Shown here: one piece after another, positions 1-27,756 of the stretch
Position numbering within the stretch: position 1 is the stretch's first letter
How the letters are laid out: the number at the start of each line of letters is the position of its first letter
Assembly: GCF_001039355.2 (NCBI RefSeq)
Contig: NW_019775644.1
Coordinates: forward strand, 1-64,000
Source of the DNA: Lingula anatina
Taxonomy: Eukaryota > Brachiopoda > Lingulata > Lingulida > Lingulidae
Direction of reading: 5' to 3'
DNA: 64,000 bases
Program-made: the position numbers and the translations under genes
Notes under the pieces: model-generated
What the model was told of the DNA's origin: nothing
Databases searched by the model: none
What the model saw: the letters and a program-made list of their open reading frames with translations, nothing else

Positions 1-670
1 CCTGCATTTTATGAATATTAGTCAGCTCTGTAAATATAAAGCCAAAAAGTAAAACTGTCTTCCACTTATGGTGTTAACGCTGAAAGTGCACGGCGACAGC
101 GACGGCGACATGATCGGCGACGGCGACGGCGACGACAGACGCAGGTGATGGCAATATGTACAGACACATCTGTGTCTGTACATAAAAATTAATCAAAGGG
201 ATAACACTCATCATATGAGATTCAAAGTTCACAATAAATACTCTGTAAACAACACAAAGAAACATAATAAATTACATTTTACTACCATATTGTACCATGT
301 CAACCTTCATAGATGGGTATACCCTCCATAATAATATCTATATTTAGGTTACTACAAAAAACACATTTTTTAAAAGATCATTAAGCTAACTTTGAATGTC
401 AGAACAGACTCATTAACCATTAGGGAAGTATGGGAATATTGTCGTTTAACCCAGGAAAATCCACTTTATGGCACTTTACCCGCCAAAATGAAGAGCTGCA
501 CGTACATAGAGATTAATACGAAGACTAATATTTACAGAAATTTAACACACTGATCATTTTTATTATTACATACATACATACATACATTTCACCTGTACCT
601 AGGGGAGTATCTTTCTTTATTATACAAAACCTAAAAATGCTCTTAATTAAAAAAAAAAAATTATTATTAC
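1..670. other. NELL last intron or 3' flank, no exon recognised
   Basis: I see no VWC-like coding exon here on the minus strand. Exon 19 ends at a normal donor just to the right, so the last coding exon must lie beyond the left edge. The stretch holds a GC-rich hexamer repeat near 90-136, a TACA repeat near 566-586 and an A-rich run near 649-660. The 63-residue reading frame across the hexamer repeat (alternating Ala-Val) is repeat-derived. Confidence 0.6.
90..136. repeat. GGCGAC hexamer microsatellite, interrupted
   Basis: Repeats of GGCGAC/AGCGAC, interrupted by a short ATGAT block. It stands out as GC-rich and CpG-rich in a strongly AT-rich neighbourhood. Confidence 0.85.
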
Positions 671-14602
<13,932 letters not shown>

Positions 14603-15396
14603 TATTGTGTTGCCGCTATGTCACACCGCTTAACTCAGACACAACAGGAGCACTTCAAATGTGAAGGGAAATCCCGGGATTGTACGCATTATATGGACGA
14701 GTCTACCTTGCGGGGGACGCATTTCTCATCTCCTGTTTGCATTCACTCGTAAATTAGTCGATTTTAAGTGCCGGAAAAAAGGCATATCACCTGTCAGAAA
14801 AACAATCACTGAAAAATCACAGGTAAAGCATTAAAAAATGACAATACCTGGGCTGCAGATGTTTGTAATGACTCACGGGTGTCAAGTTACCATCATTCCT
14901 ACGGGATGGGCTCTTCCGATGATGAATTTAGCGCCATCTTTCTGTTTGCTTCAACACGTACACGAAAGTACTTGTAAACATGGCCACGTGCGTCGTCGCT
15001 CGCTTGCTTTACAATCTGAACAACAGCTCGAATGTAGAAGAGTGAAACAATTATTTTATGTCTTATGGTACTTCATAAGTTCAACCCCCTTATTCTCCAA
15101 ATCATAATCAAAAGCTAGCGAACATCACTATCGTTAGTCGATATGTATAAGTTTCGATTTTCGATTGATAAATGACTCATGCCGGTAAGTCAAACGCAGT
15201 GTAATGACATCAGCATGGACATGTAGTTGAGAATGACGTTTGCACTGACACGAAAGTATATGTGGTAGTATGACAGTTTCCAGTCATTTGATTGTTTGCA
15301 AAAGCAGCTCACGTATTAGTGCCTATTTAGACCATTATTTTACGTTAGGAGAAGTAGGGGTCTAAGATCAAAGACGTCCCGCTTAAAAATCAAGTT
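14603..15396. promoter_or_regulatory. Divergent NELL / macro-gene promoter region
   Basis: The 794 bases between the NELL ATG (minus) and the macro-gene ATG (plus) must hold both 5' ends. The stretch is less AT-rich and richer in CpG than its surroundings. A perfect CACGTG E-box lies at 14985-14990. No TATA box could be assigned with confidence. The 89-residue plus-strand frame at 14838-15107 resembles nothing known and is treated as chance. Confidence 0.6.
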
Positions 15397-18300
15397 ATGG
15401 CGACGAATGAAGTAAGTACAAATGACTTTCAAGTCCAGTACAAACTTTGTGATTACAATCCAAAAATGGTACAAGCCTGGCAGGAGCTCTTCAAAGATCA
15501 CGCAGACAGGATACAGGTAGAATATTTTTCACATTTTCCACCCAAATGCAGTCTGTCTAATTAATGAAAGCATACAATTATCTGTTAGTGTATATATACC
15601 TTTTGTTTTGTCAAGGAAGTAGATACTTTTATAAAAATCAAGTTATATAATTCCATCCTTATTGGTGTGAATGTTAGCAAGCAGGAGAAATGATTGAGTT
15701 TTGTTTGTGTGAAGGTTTATCAGAGAACTAGCAGAGAAAGAACTTAAAGATCGAGATATGGTTGACCAAACTTTGTATGTAGACACGTCTTAAATCTTAA
15801 TTAATTTATCCATCTATCAGTATGAGAGGTAAATGTTGTCATACCACCACATTCAATATCTTGGGTATATAAGAAATTTTATATTTATTTTATTATTTTC
15901 AGATACACAACGGGCATATATTTGGGAAAGATGCTCCATCTGCTGATGCTATTGTAAGTTACTGTTGCTTTTGTAGTCCATTTTGATCTGGAGAAATTAT
16001 ATAATTCTATTCATGTGCAGGTAATTGGATTTTTAAAATTTTTACACAATTAAAAGTCAGAGTGGACAATATTTGCAATTTTTTCTAGGTCTCTCCAGCG
16101 AACAGTTTTGGTTTTATGGATGGAGGGATTGATATGGTCTATACAAGACACTTTGGTTGGCAAATGTGAGTCAAATTATATTACATTACACTAAGTATAT
16201 CTGCTGCTATTTCTTTTCATATTAACTTTTCTTTTGATTCTCCTTTCACTGTTTACATTATTATTTTTTTTATCTCTTCCTGGTTTCATATTTCTTATAT
16301 CACTTTTTTATTATCATTTTTCAAGTTCTGATGTCAACTTTGAAATGGGCATCCTGTAAGCCAAAGTTTATTTTGACTATAATGGAAGCAATATATAACA
16401 ATTGTACACATAAACACTGAAATCTTATAAACAAATAATGCTATGAAGGAAGTTTTTTATGGTCTCTAGATGAATGATAATTATAAATAGAGGTAAATTT
16501 ATTCTTAACTTAGAGATTAAATAACATTAGTTAAACACACCACATTTTGGTCTTCTGCCTATGGACCTTGGTGTTTCCAGGAAGAAATCATGATTTGACT
16601 GATGTTATTTAGTCTTTAAGTCAAGGATAATTACGTTTTATCAAACAAATAATGGTTACCTGCATGTGACTGAAAAAGTGGGTGTGTCACAGCAGTCTAA
16701 AAATCCATTGGTCTAAAAATATGGTAATGAGTTTTTTTTAAATTCATTTTCACTTCAGTGTCAGAGCTCATTGCAAATTCACTTCTGTTATCAGTATTCC
16801 TTTGCAACTCACTGGAATTTGCAGAGGCTTACTGGTAGTGAAGGTGGGTCTTCTGTAAATGTTTTTTTTAAACTATTGGCTTCAGATTTGACTGGTGCTG
16901 CATACCTGCTGTTCATGGATCTCCAAAAAGGATATTTCAATATTTTCAATTTCTTCTAGGCAAGAGCGCCTCCAGGAAGTGATAAGGAAAGAGTACAATG
17001 GTGAAGTGCTTGTGGTAGGTTGTGGTTAATAAAGTAAAATGGTTTCGAAAATTATGTTTCCTAGATATTGCTTAAGTACTTCTGCAGAAGTGGCAAGCTT
17101 TCAAAGACTTTATATTGCAGATACAAATGCACTACATTTTGCATAAAGTGATTTATAAAAGATGGGAGTATTTTTAAAAGGATTTTTCCCTCTTCAGGGA
17201 CAAGCAGCCATAATCGAAACTTTTGAAGGTGGAGTCAAAGAGGGCTCACTGGATTGGTCCAAGTACAATGGTGGCCAGCCAATCAAGTTTCTCATCTCAG
17301 CACCCACCATGAGAGTCCCATTAGAAGTGGCAGACACTGTCAATGCTTATCTGGCGTTTCGGGCTGTTATTCTTGCTGGTAAGTCAGCTAGTATTGCTTA
17401 TGGATAATTAAGAAGAACAGATGAAGAAAACTGGTTTTGATTTTCATAACCACTTTCCTAAATTATAGTACTGCCATGTAAGGGAAGAACCAAAATTGAG
17501 TTTTTCATGTTTTAGCAACGTTGCAGTATGACACACCCACAGTTGACTGCAGAACATACAACTAACACAATCAGCATTGATCATTGCACTGCTGGCATAA
17601 TTCATTAGGTATTTTAGATTCTTTGTGGCAGTGGGTCAATTCTGAGGCCTTACATTGACCTTTGTTCCGTAAAATACACTTTTAGTCAAAAAGCACAATG
17701 CAGTGCCAGCCAATGAGCCAATAAGAAGCGTCTTGTGTCCTGGTCTGGGGACTGCTGTTGGAAGGATGCCTCCTGAACGCTGTGCATTTCAAGTGAGGAA
17801 AAAAAAATTCTCAAAAATACATTGATTTTTAGAGGCACTCCTTTGAATTGATTTTAAATTAGAGTTGGTTCTTATGATTTTGTTCTTTTAACTATAACAG
17901 TCCATTTTAAGAGAGATAATAGCAATGCAGGGGCGGATTTAGGCCATCTTCTGGATCTTCCAGAAGACAGTCAGATTTTCAAGTTTACATTGACGGGTGT
18001 CTAATTTTTTCTGTTGGAAGAAGGTCAAAATTGGAGGATGAATCAACAAAGATAATTTGGAAGACTGTCAGTAAATAGCTTTTTAAAATTTGAAATCCTT
18101 TCAGATACATATAGTCTTTCAAGAGGAGCCTTTTAAACACTTGTTGCGTATTGTGCAAAATATTTATTTCAGATGTGTAGGGCTTTTGAAGTTTATGAAC
18201 TAGGTATGCACAAAAATGTTTTGAACCCCACCCACCTGGAGTATCCCTGTGCAGACCATGAGACTATGACACAAGTAGGTAGATCACATTTACATTTAAG

Positions 18301-18628
18301 GTGGAGAAATAGCGAACCAAGAATTTATTAAAAAAAATAATAATAAATAAATAAATAAATTGTTAATCAAGAGTAAGCCATCTAGTTGAACATAGAGGAA
18401 TCTGTGTGAAATATCTTTTAGGTAATGAATGAATTACCAGTTGTGGATAACCAAATGTTTTGGAATGATTTTAACATGAAGTTGACTTATTGTGTAGCAA
18501 CTATGGTCCAGTATGTGACATACTTAAAGGATACTTTACCCTTCATTTTATTACTTTTCTCTATTTTTTTCAGTATGTTTGAAAAGCTGACAAATAAACC
18601 AGGGCCTATATTTATAGAATACATTTGA
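15397..18628 (+). CDS. Macro-domain-like protein (putative ADP-ribose binding/processing)
   Basis: Eight exons join in frame: 15397-15516, 15903-15953, 16089-16165, 16960-17014, 17198-17378, 17686-17792, 18173-18274, 18422-18628 (TGA at the end), for 299 codons. The sequence DAIVSPANSFGFMDGGID matches the ADP-ribose-binding signature of macro domains (a-I-V-n-a-A-N, then a glycine-rich loop). A later PGLGTAVGRMPP matches the second conserved macro loop. It looks cytosolic or nuclear: no signal peptide, and the only hydrophobic segment is probably an artefact (see the intron-like segment at 18511-18573). Removing that segment gives 278 residues. The start has G at -3 and +4. Closest in type to Appr-1''-p-processing-like stand-alone macro proteins; substrate unknown. 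An AATAAA lies 217 bases after the stop. Confidence 0.8.
18511..18573 (+). other. Probable 63-nt in-frame intron in the last macro-gene exon
   Basis: The segment begins GTATGT, ends TTTTTTTCAG after a pyrimidine-rich run, and is exactly 21 codons without a stop. Splicing joins ATG GTC CA to T ATG TTT and keeps the frame. If retained it encodes a hydrophobic stretch (LPFILLLFSIFFS) of the kind produced by translating a pyrimidine tract. Both forms can be translated; I favour splicing. Confidence 0.6.
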
Positions 18629-18844
18629 CAGGCAGTGAAGCTACAGCAATGTTCTGCCCATGTGATAATTCTTTCAGCTACAAAAGAAACTTTAAACCTA
18701 ATGGCAAGCAAAATGAAGAAATTGCCAAACAAACTGGATTGACTATTTTTATTTATACCTCACATTTTTGTTTGAACATCTTAATATGTACAGATCTTAC
18801 ATAATTTATTAATTTCATTTGTAATGAATAATGTTATATAATGT

Positions 18845-18850
18845 AATAAA
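18845..18850 (+). terminator. Poly(A) signal AATAAA of the macro gene
   Basis: First canonical AATAAA after the macro-gene stop codon, about 217 bases downstream, in AT-rich 3' sequence. Confidence 0.6.
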
Positions 18851-20237
18851 AGAAACAGAATGAAGAGTGAAGCGAGTAGATATTTTTACATTTTTTTCTG
18901 TCTCATCATGTATTGTGATAATGTAACTCAATTTTCTTCAGCTTCTTAATATTTCACGAGTCTCAGTATGTTACAGCAGTACGAGTAATGACAAATCAAC
19001 TACCAAAACTGGACTATGGGTATAAAGTGTACACTTTAAATAAATACTTAATATTCAATTACAAGTGAAGTTTCACTTTTTTCCCCTTTAGGAAAAAAAA
19101 TTACAAAATAGAACAGTTATGTTAATCATGTGTGTGTAATATATATATATATATATATATATATCACTTTGACATTTTTAAATTCACTATCCTATTATCT
19201 TTTTGCCAAATATCATGTTGAACAAGATTATTTACAATCAAGTCTGAAGAATAAATTTACAGTGAAGCAGTGTTATGTGAAACAGATTCCACAAACAACA
19301 TTTACATGTGTCAGAAAGGTGCTTTTACTGGTCACTTTTCTTCATGCTGCCCAATAAACTTAATTCCACATCTGTGCTCAGAATGCTCTTTTTCCAACAA
19401 AACAAGTTAACAAATACACATTGACATGACAACTACTTTAGGAAACACTGACAACACTTTTTTTACTGAACCTGTGAAGACAACTTTGCAACAAAATGCA
19501 TGGCCATTTTTTGGTCTATGTTCAAGGATGCATTTGGCTCGAGTCTGCAGCCAGCAGCCTGTCATAGCCAGAGCACTGCTCTCCCAGGCTGAGATACATA
19601 ATGAAGTGCAGACAATTATGCTGAGATAATACAAATTGTACACTGAACTAATACAAGTTGTTGAAAGAAGATACACAGAATGGCATGCAGAGTTCAACAT
19701 ACCCGTTCAAGGTTATTTGCACTTAGGGCTGTCAAACAGCAATTGTTTTAAGCTAGAAATTATATTTCTTTGTTAGGCTGACATGACGATGGCACTCGAG
19801 TCAGTGACTAGTTCGTGACAGTTTCTACCATCAGATCTCATTTCTCCCAGAAACCACAACATGTCTTCTTTTGAGCAGATAAAATACTGTAAAAACAAAG
19901 CTAACAAGCTAAACACATCACCTGTAATCAAAACACTGAGGCATGGAGACAAATATCATAGGGGACATGGTGTGGATCAGCAGCTCTATGAAGCATTTGT
20001 ATTTGCAGTAATCAACAGCTGACAATGCCACGATAATTTGGTATTCAACCACCACAGCTCAACTACCTGCAATGTCCACAGACAGATCTGAGATATCACT
20101 TAATTAAACTGGCAACAAGGGAGCAGAGCCTCCCAATTTGTATAGCAGTGAGCAAAGACATTTTACATAAAACACAAATACTGCTGTAGACTTAACGCTT
20201 GGAATAAATTGTGTGACGGGTGTCGATTTGTGCACTG
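18851..20237. other. Convergent 3' region between macro gene and REPS
   Basis: No coding exon recognised. It contains a TA dinucleotide run at about 19138-19164. The right part should be the REPS 3' UTR, read leftward from 20237. The end of that UTR cannot be fixed from sequence, so the two transcripts may overlap. Confidence 0.55.
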
Positions 20238-23200
20238 TCAGGTATTAGAGAAAGGGCGCAAGTGTTCTAGCTGTATTTCCAATGCTATCCTCTGTTCCAT
20301 CACTTCTTGCAGCTCCTGGTTTAGTTCTCCATTCAGCCGCTGAAATTGCATGTTATTCATCCGTTGTTGACGAATGGCAGCTTGAATTTCTCTTTTGTCT
20401 CTTGCTCTGAAATAATGGGTTACAGACATATGTAGGAAAATAAATTAAGAATTTTTATTATCAAGTTGGTAGTAATTTTACTTTTTTATTCTGCTTTGAG
20501 ACTGGCATTTAATTATGTAAATGTACTATAACCGCCTTATTACTGTAACATTGTGGATATTACTCTAAGGCAACTCTGTAACGAAGAGTCCAAACAAATG
20601 ACACACACACACACACACACACCTGCCATGTAGGTGTCTAGTACTTACTTTTTGGCTTTATGATTCATTTCTTCCCTGATTGCACTGGCTGTAGGAGGTG
20701 ACAAGGATCTCTGAAGTAAAAGAAAAAGATGGCCATCACCAGATGAATTACCAGTCTCAGATATTATATATTCAAGTCTGATGTTTTACTATTTGGCACA
20801 CATTTGCTCAATTTCAAACAGCTTAAAATGGTGCATTATAGGACTGAAAACCTAAGTTTTAACATATGCAAAAAGACTGTATTTGCATTCCCCTTTCAGC
20901 TTCATTTTTTTTACTTTACTCAACAGGAATTTTGTGTCCAATCAAAGGGACACTTACCCACCAAAATGGATCTTCCCTAGGAAAATATGCAATTTGCTCA
21001 AACTCACAGATCATTTATCTATTACTCTCTGCATTTGAACTTGGACAAAATTTATAAAAGTTCATTTTAACTTAAAGTGACTGGCCATTCATTATAACTG
21101 GGACCATTTTTCTCTGAGCTCCACTGGAAATATCAACACCAGGTATGCTAAAAAATATATTTCAGGGGTAAAATCATTTCTAGTGTATGTAAGGTGTTAT
21201 AAGAAATTCTGGCAAAAAAAAGCATTTTGGATATTTTCAAACCCATGGAGTGTACCTTCAAGGAACTGTATACACAGGGTAGAACTATGCAGAGTACTGA
21301 ACTTTCTGCAGGCATTTTACTTACCACTTTTGTCCCAATATCTGCTTTAACAGTGGCATTCAAACCTAAAATGAAATGTGTACCAAAGACACATATTAGA
21401 GGCAACATAACCTCCCCAGAAAAACAAAATCACACAAGCTTTGTTTACTGATCAAAAACCATGTTAAACATTTTAAAGGCAGATAAACAATTACGTTCTA
21501 CTCAAACAGGTAAAAACATCACAAATGACTATCAGAGAGTCTATCTCTAGCAATGGAGAAAAAATCAATTTTTTCTACTTCTATTATGGATAGATTGCAA
21601 AGAAACCCACCTCCACCACTATGTTCCTGCTCTTCTTCTGTAATATCATCTGTACCCTGTAGAGCAGAGTAAAACCAAGGCATGAGTACCTTCATTGATT
21701 CTCATTTAATAATTGTCTTCAAGAACAGTGTTAAATTTGCCTGGCATCACCATCTTGCAGCAGAACTGTAAACTTTTTAAAAACTACCAAAACGAAAATA
21801 TGGAATAAGTGACTTTCAGCGTTTCATCTTTTTTAAATATAGCCCAGGCCACTGTTGAGCTTTCTGTTTTGGAACTTTGCTTCCCACAAAGACCAATAAA
21901 GCTGCAACTCATACTGAAGTTTACAATTCCTTTGCTAGATGGAGATAGCAGGCTGTCTTTAACATGTTTTGTAAATCACACTCACCATTTGTGGATGATC
22001 TAAAGACACTGTTCTTCTTTGTGTTTCTACATGGTTAACATGAGTATCTGTTTCTATTGCACTCAATACTGCAGGCTCACTCATTTGATTGACTAGCTTT
22101 TTGGGAAGGCTCTGAATCGTGAAATGGTAGTCATATGTATCACAACAGCTTATATTAATTTAATTCCAAATTCATACAACACCATTTAAAGCCACCATTA
22201 GCCGAGTACATAATTATTATCCAGCTTTTCTAAGTGTTGAGATCTTGTTCATACATGGTTCTACAAGGACTGTTGTCGTCCTGCCTATAAAAGGCTCACT
22301 TTTGGTCGTATGGCCCCGATAATGGCAATGTCCTTCACTCTTTGAAATATTGGCTTAATAACACAGGGATAGCATAGCAGGGAATTTAGGATAAAATTAT
22401 GCTTTTGCTGCTGTGATCTGCATGCTGTTCTACATACATGTTTCATTATCATAAAGGATTGGAATGACAGTTTCAAGGAACACAGAAATAGATTTTTATT
22501 AATTTTCATATAAACATTGTATTAACATTCTATTGGCCATGCGTTACACTTTAGAAATGACATGTTACTTCAAAGACAGGGTATTACATTCCCTATTATA
22601 AAATATCTATAGTTTTATATCTCATGTTCTACATATGAATGACAAATGAATTTCTCTCCATTTTAAAATATTCCCAAGCGATCAGTCTTTCATATATGCA
22701 CATTCTTAATACCAAATGGCTAATTAAAATGAAGGCTACTGTGGGATTTCTTACTTCTTTGTTTGGTCCTCTAGGGGGCACTGCTGGAGGAGGGGCCAAG
22801 GGACCAAGAGAATCTGCAATCAAAATAATTCTTGAGTAATTATTTCCCTTCCAGTAAATGTTTATAAATGCTTAAAATGCCTTTGACACTAATGAATGAC
22901 TGCCTAAATAAACAAATTATTAAATGGCTAAAACTGCAAAAATCAAACAGCTTAAACATGCAAAAGTGAAGCTACTAATAGAAAAATCACACAATTCCAC
23001 AAACTATAAAATCAAAATTAAGGCATAAATTGTTTTAGAAAATGACATGAGAATGAGTAAAATACATTTGTAAAAAGAGTATGTTAAAGATTCAAAATGG
23101 GGAACTTCCATATAAAAACAGTTCATTCAGATAAAGCTTCCCTAACAAGAATTATGAGAAATAAGACAGAGCACTGAATTTGTGCAAACAGAAAGGAGAG

Positions 23201-24546
23201 ATTCACATTTATTCTTGGGTTGGGGAGAAAAAGCACCATTAGACCTAGAGCTTTAGGTTTGGGTTGGAGCAAACTGTCTAAGATTTTCTCCTTGTGAAAA
23301 AATACTGTTAGAACAGTGCCAATCTAGGGTGAAATAATTGTCTATCCTTTAATCCTACTCTAAAGAAAAACACCACTAAGTACCATCACATGTAATCACT
23401 ACAAAACTTCCCAGTACATGCTTAAAAAACTATAGAAGAAATGCTGGTAGACAGGGACAGATACCATTGTGAATGCCAAAAGTTTTCAATTCCCCACTGA
23501 AAAAAAATTAATAAATGAAATAAACATTTCAAATCTGTGCATAAAAATGGCTGTTGCTATTAGTTCATTTACCATGCAAAATGTTGAGGTAGGGCAAAAT
23601 AACTATAAGGAGACAAAGCAATAATCTGTACTACCCTTGCTTCACTGGTTGGTTAGTCAGGCCTAATAAATGATAATTGCCATTTGGGATCTCAAGGCGT
23701 GGATGTACAATCTTGAATGCTGAATTAACAACTTGATGTAAAAACTGGTCATGAGCATCACATAAAAGAGCACAAACAATTTGGCCTTTTTCATCCAGTT
23801 CTCTGCTGTTTACATATGGCCTCTTTTTCTCAACCAAACCTTTTTTTCAATAACAAAGTGATGTGCTCTCAAAAACCTTATGAAAACCAATTTGGTAGGT
23901 AACTGGATTGACGATTCACAATCTGCATCATGGTGCCCACGTCCACCATTTCTACATTCGCACCATGAAATTTCAGTTTGAGGCGTTAATTCAGCATTTG
24001 TGATCACAAACTCAAGGTCACAGACAATTATTTCATTTCTAAGGCCCGTTAGTAGGATAACTAAACCTTAAAAAGAATGCAGTTCAAAACTCCCAAGGAA
24101 AAAAAACTATAATAAAATCTAACAGGAACTAAAAGGTCATTCCAACATGGCCAACCACCTCGGGGAAAAATGTGATTCAAAAATCACCAAACCTGCTGTT
24201 TTGGCCCTTTGTAAAGATCTATAATCCAGGGACTGACTTCTGAAATGTCCATAGACTGGGCCACGCTTAGGTATACTAGTACTGAGTGTACGTACAACTT
24301 CTACAACAGAACAGGCCAAGCATGGTTTGGACAGTCACAACAAAAATAATTAAGAAGGTAAAAGATTAATACATCAGTCTGAACAAAAAACAGAGTTAAA
24401 AATCAATACACTAAGAAACTGACACTACAAGCAATATATATCAACATTATGTGTTTATGCATTTTCTATGGCAGTTTATGGCAGTATTGTAAAACTTCTG
24501 TCAATTACCATAACAGAGTTGAAAAGTTCAAAACACACTAGTTAGG

Positions 24547-24610
<64 letters not shown>

Positions 24611-27600
24611 AAAGTATCAATTTTTGACAAATATACAAGGCACTTTTAATTACTTTAAACCATTGTGAAAATAAGATAACATCATTATGATCCAGTTAAT
24701 ATTTAGTCAGTGTGTCCAATTTTGTTGTTAGTAGATGAAAGGATTGATATGGTGTTTATTTTTGTGTTGTCATTGAGCATATTTGACATCTGAATTCAGG
24801 CACAGTGGTGACCTTTGATAAACACAATAAGGTTTTTTTTTCTTGGGGGTGGGGGTGGGTGGGGGGCATAATATATGTTAAACTTCATGCCGTATATTTT
24901 GTGTTCAAAACACTTCTGGTTGATCTGATGTTGTGCCTTGCATATGGATTCCTACTAAACCCTGGTGTTTATCTATGTCACCCCTGCTACTTACTTGGTT
25001 TACTGTCTGTGGAGGTGTCCACTGAGTGTTGTTGATGGGGAGGTGGCTGTAGTAAGGGCTGGGCTCCAGGACCTGGGGCATGACCTTGAACTAGGGAAGA
25101 ACATGCATAATCATAACAACACACTCCATGCATGAACAACTACTATGACCAAGTCATTCGTTTACATATGCATTGGATCATAGAAATATATCGTAGTCTA
25201 CGATGTGTTTCCATGATTGTATATTTTGTTTATTTCACATTAAAACCATGCATTAAGAGTTTATCTGACAACAGATGTTTTGCTGTAGCTAGCCATGAAA
25301 CAAAACTGAAGACAACTTAAATCTGATTCAACAATACTAACATGCAGGCCACATTGAACTTAAAGGCTCTCCATTCAGTCAGTATCTTATAGAACTTCTT
25401 TCTTACCTCTTCTTATTTTTAAATGTTTTATAAATGCATTCTTTCTTTCATACAGACCAGATGGCAGTGTGATTCAAAACTAACTTCAAAGCACACAAAC
25501 ACACACACACACACACATGCACACACACGTGCATAGATCTTACGAACAACAGGACAGTTTGAAAAAAAAAAAAATTCACATGCACTGTCAACAACAGATG
25601 CAAACAATATCCATTTTTATCTATATTAGTCCAGGGCAATTTTGGGGGTGGTGGTTGGGAAAAGTTTTGCAGGTGAAGGTGGCAAAAGGTTATGGCTATG
25701 GTCTTAATCTTTCCTAATCAAAGAAATGAAATGTCACTATTTATAAATTTCTCACATTCTAAATCAAATGACAGAAGCACAGGTAACAGCTCACTCTCTG
25801 AACCAGTCTCACCTGCATACAACAGAACAGAAGCAATGTTAAGAAAACGTTTACTTACTGAAAGGTCTTGGCACTGGTCTTGGTCGGCCTTTTCAACAAA
25901 CAAACAAATAAATAAATTTTAAAAAAGGAGAGTTATGACATGAACTCACCAGGTTGAGCTTTCTTTGGTGTGGGTCTGGGTCTGCCTTGCAAGGGCCCTG
26001 TAAGCTTTGAAGGGGGGTTGGTATCAAGTGGTGGAGAATGGAGAAAAGATTCTGTCTGTGACCGACCCCTGGTCGGGCTGACTAAGCTTTCTTGGTTCGC
26101 TTCGTGGGGAGCAGCAGCATTGGAAGCGGTAGAAGCAGCAGCAGAGGGGTCATAGGGTGAAGGTTCTGGAAACGGAATATAAATTTAGGATTATGCAGAC
26201 CATAAGGATGTGGATCAAGTCCCCTTTTTTATTTCAAAGTTTATCATTTAATTAATGGTGTCTTCACAACTTGTTACAAATATTCTATAAATAAAGACAA
26301 TAAGACAAATCTATTCAGTGTAACAATCAAAGTTATAAGCATCTTAACATCAAATGTGATATGTTTTCTGTTGCCTGTATTCATCCAAAGAAACATCTGC
26401 AGAAACATGGCTACATATCAGAGTATGTTTCTTCCATTTCAAGTAGCAGTCAGCATCTTAAAACTTTAGCCTACAGGCTACTGGACAAATATGCCTTAGA
26501 AAAAATACTAGTCTGAATCAAAATTAGTCTTAAGGTGAAAACCAAAGATAATGGGAAATATTTCAAAACAAACTTCCAATTTCCAGTAGTCCAATTAGAC
26601 CAGTAACATTTGAAAATCAATGTTTTTACTAGTATGAATCCAAATCGACCGATGCCGCACCCTGTGGTAATGTCTCACCTACCTGACTGTGTACGCCCCC
26701 TATCATCTACCAGGTGTCCATCAGGAGACATCCGCAGTGCAACAGGATGTATTATCTTGGAATCCTATCAATACAAAGGGCAGTTTGCAACAAACAACAG
26801 ATACAGCCTCATAAAAAGTGTTATGATCATATTGCACTTACTCTGGCACACATTTTCCTTCAAAATTTATCAAACAAACAATGTTGAATGTGGTCAAATT
26901 TTATTCGTTTACAAAGTTACAAATTTTTCATAATTAAAGCCCATTTAGCCAAATCTACACATGCTTTTTTTCATCTCATGCACAGCTCACAACCGAAGTT
27001 AAGACCCGCAACCAACTTACAGAATCAGCTGTGATTGGTCGAAATTCAAAAGTAGGAAGCTTTGCTCCTGGCGAAGACACTACGCTTGAGGAAGGGGAAT
27101 CAGGTGGAAAGTTAGTTGACCACTAGTGAGATAAGAACAGATAAAGAAAAGGTGATTTATACACTTCATTGAATGTGGACTTCTTTTGCAAAATGAACAA
27201 CACTCATTACTCATTCATTACCTTTTTCTAATGACTGACTACATTTTTGGGGACAGGAATTTAATATGAAAATATCAGATTTAAATGACCTTGTTAACAA
27301 ATCTATTTATTTTTGGGGACAGGAATTTAATATGAAAATATCAGATCTAAATGACCTTGTCAACACATTTATTCCAAAAGCGTGCAGTTTTATATTCAAG
27401 CAAATTCCACTGTGATATAGGAGGTTTAAGCAAGTTAGTTAGCACTGCATACTATACAAACAGCACTCAAAGTTAGATAAGGATGCATTATTTTAAAAAA
27501 ATTAATAAATAAGTTTACTGTGAACCCCCTGCCTCCCCCCCCCCCCAAAAAAAAAAAAAGCTCACAGATGCTAGAGCTTATCAAAAACCCTGTATTATTT

Positions 27601-27709
27601 TACTGATTATTATTGATAATGGAGAACATGCACCTTGACAGCAAATAAAAGGACACATACATAATATCACTTGACAAGAAAAATATTCAGTCTTCAAAAA
27701 AAAAAAAAA

Positions 27710-27756
<47 letters not shown>

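Noticed and set aside
74-265. 63-residue frame with alternating Ala-Val near the left edge, considered as the last NELL exon
   Set aside because: It is the translation of the GGCGAC repeat and lacks the cysteine pattern expected of a NELL C-terminal VWC module.
14838-15107. 89-residue plus-strand frame in the NELL/macro promoter
   Set aside because: No family resemblance and no splice or poly(A) context. The interval is explained by two divergent promoters.
17948-17966. Palindrome CTTCTGGATCTTCCAGAAG, considered as a heat-shock element
   Set aside because: The GAA/TTC units are not in the five-base register that heat-shock factor needs, and it lies in an intron of the macro gene.
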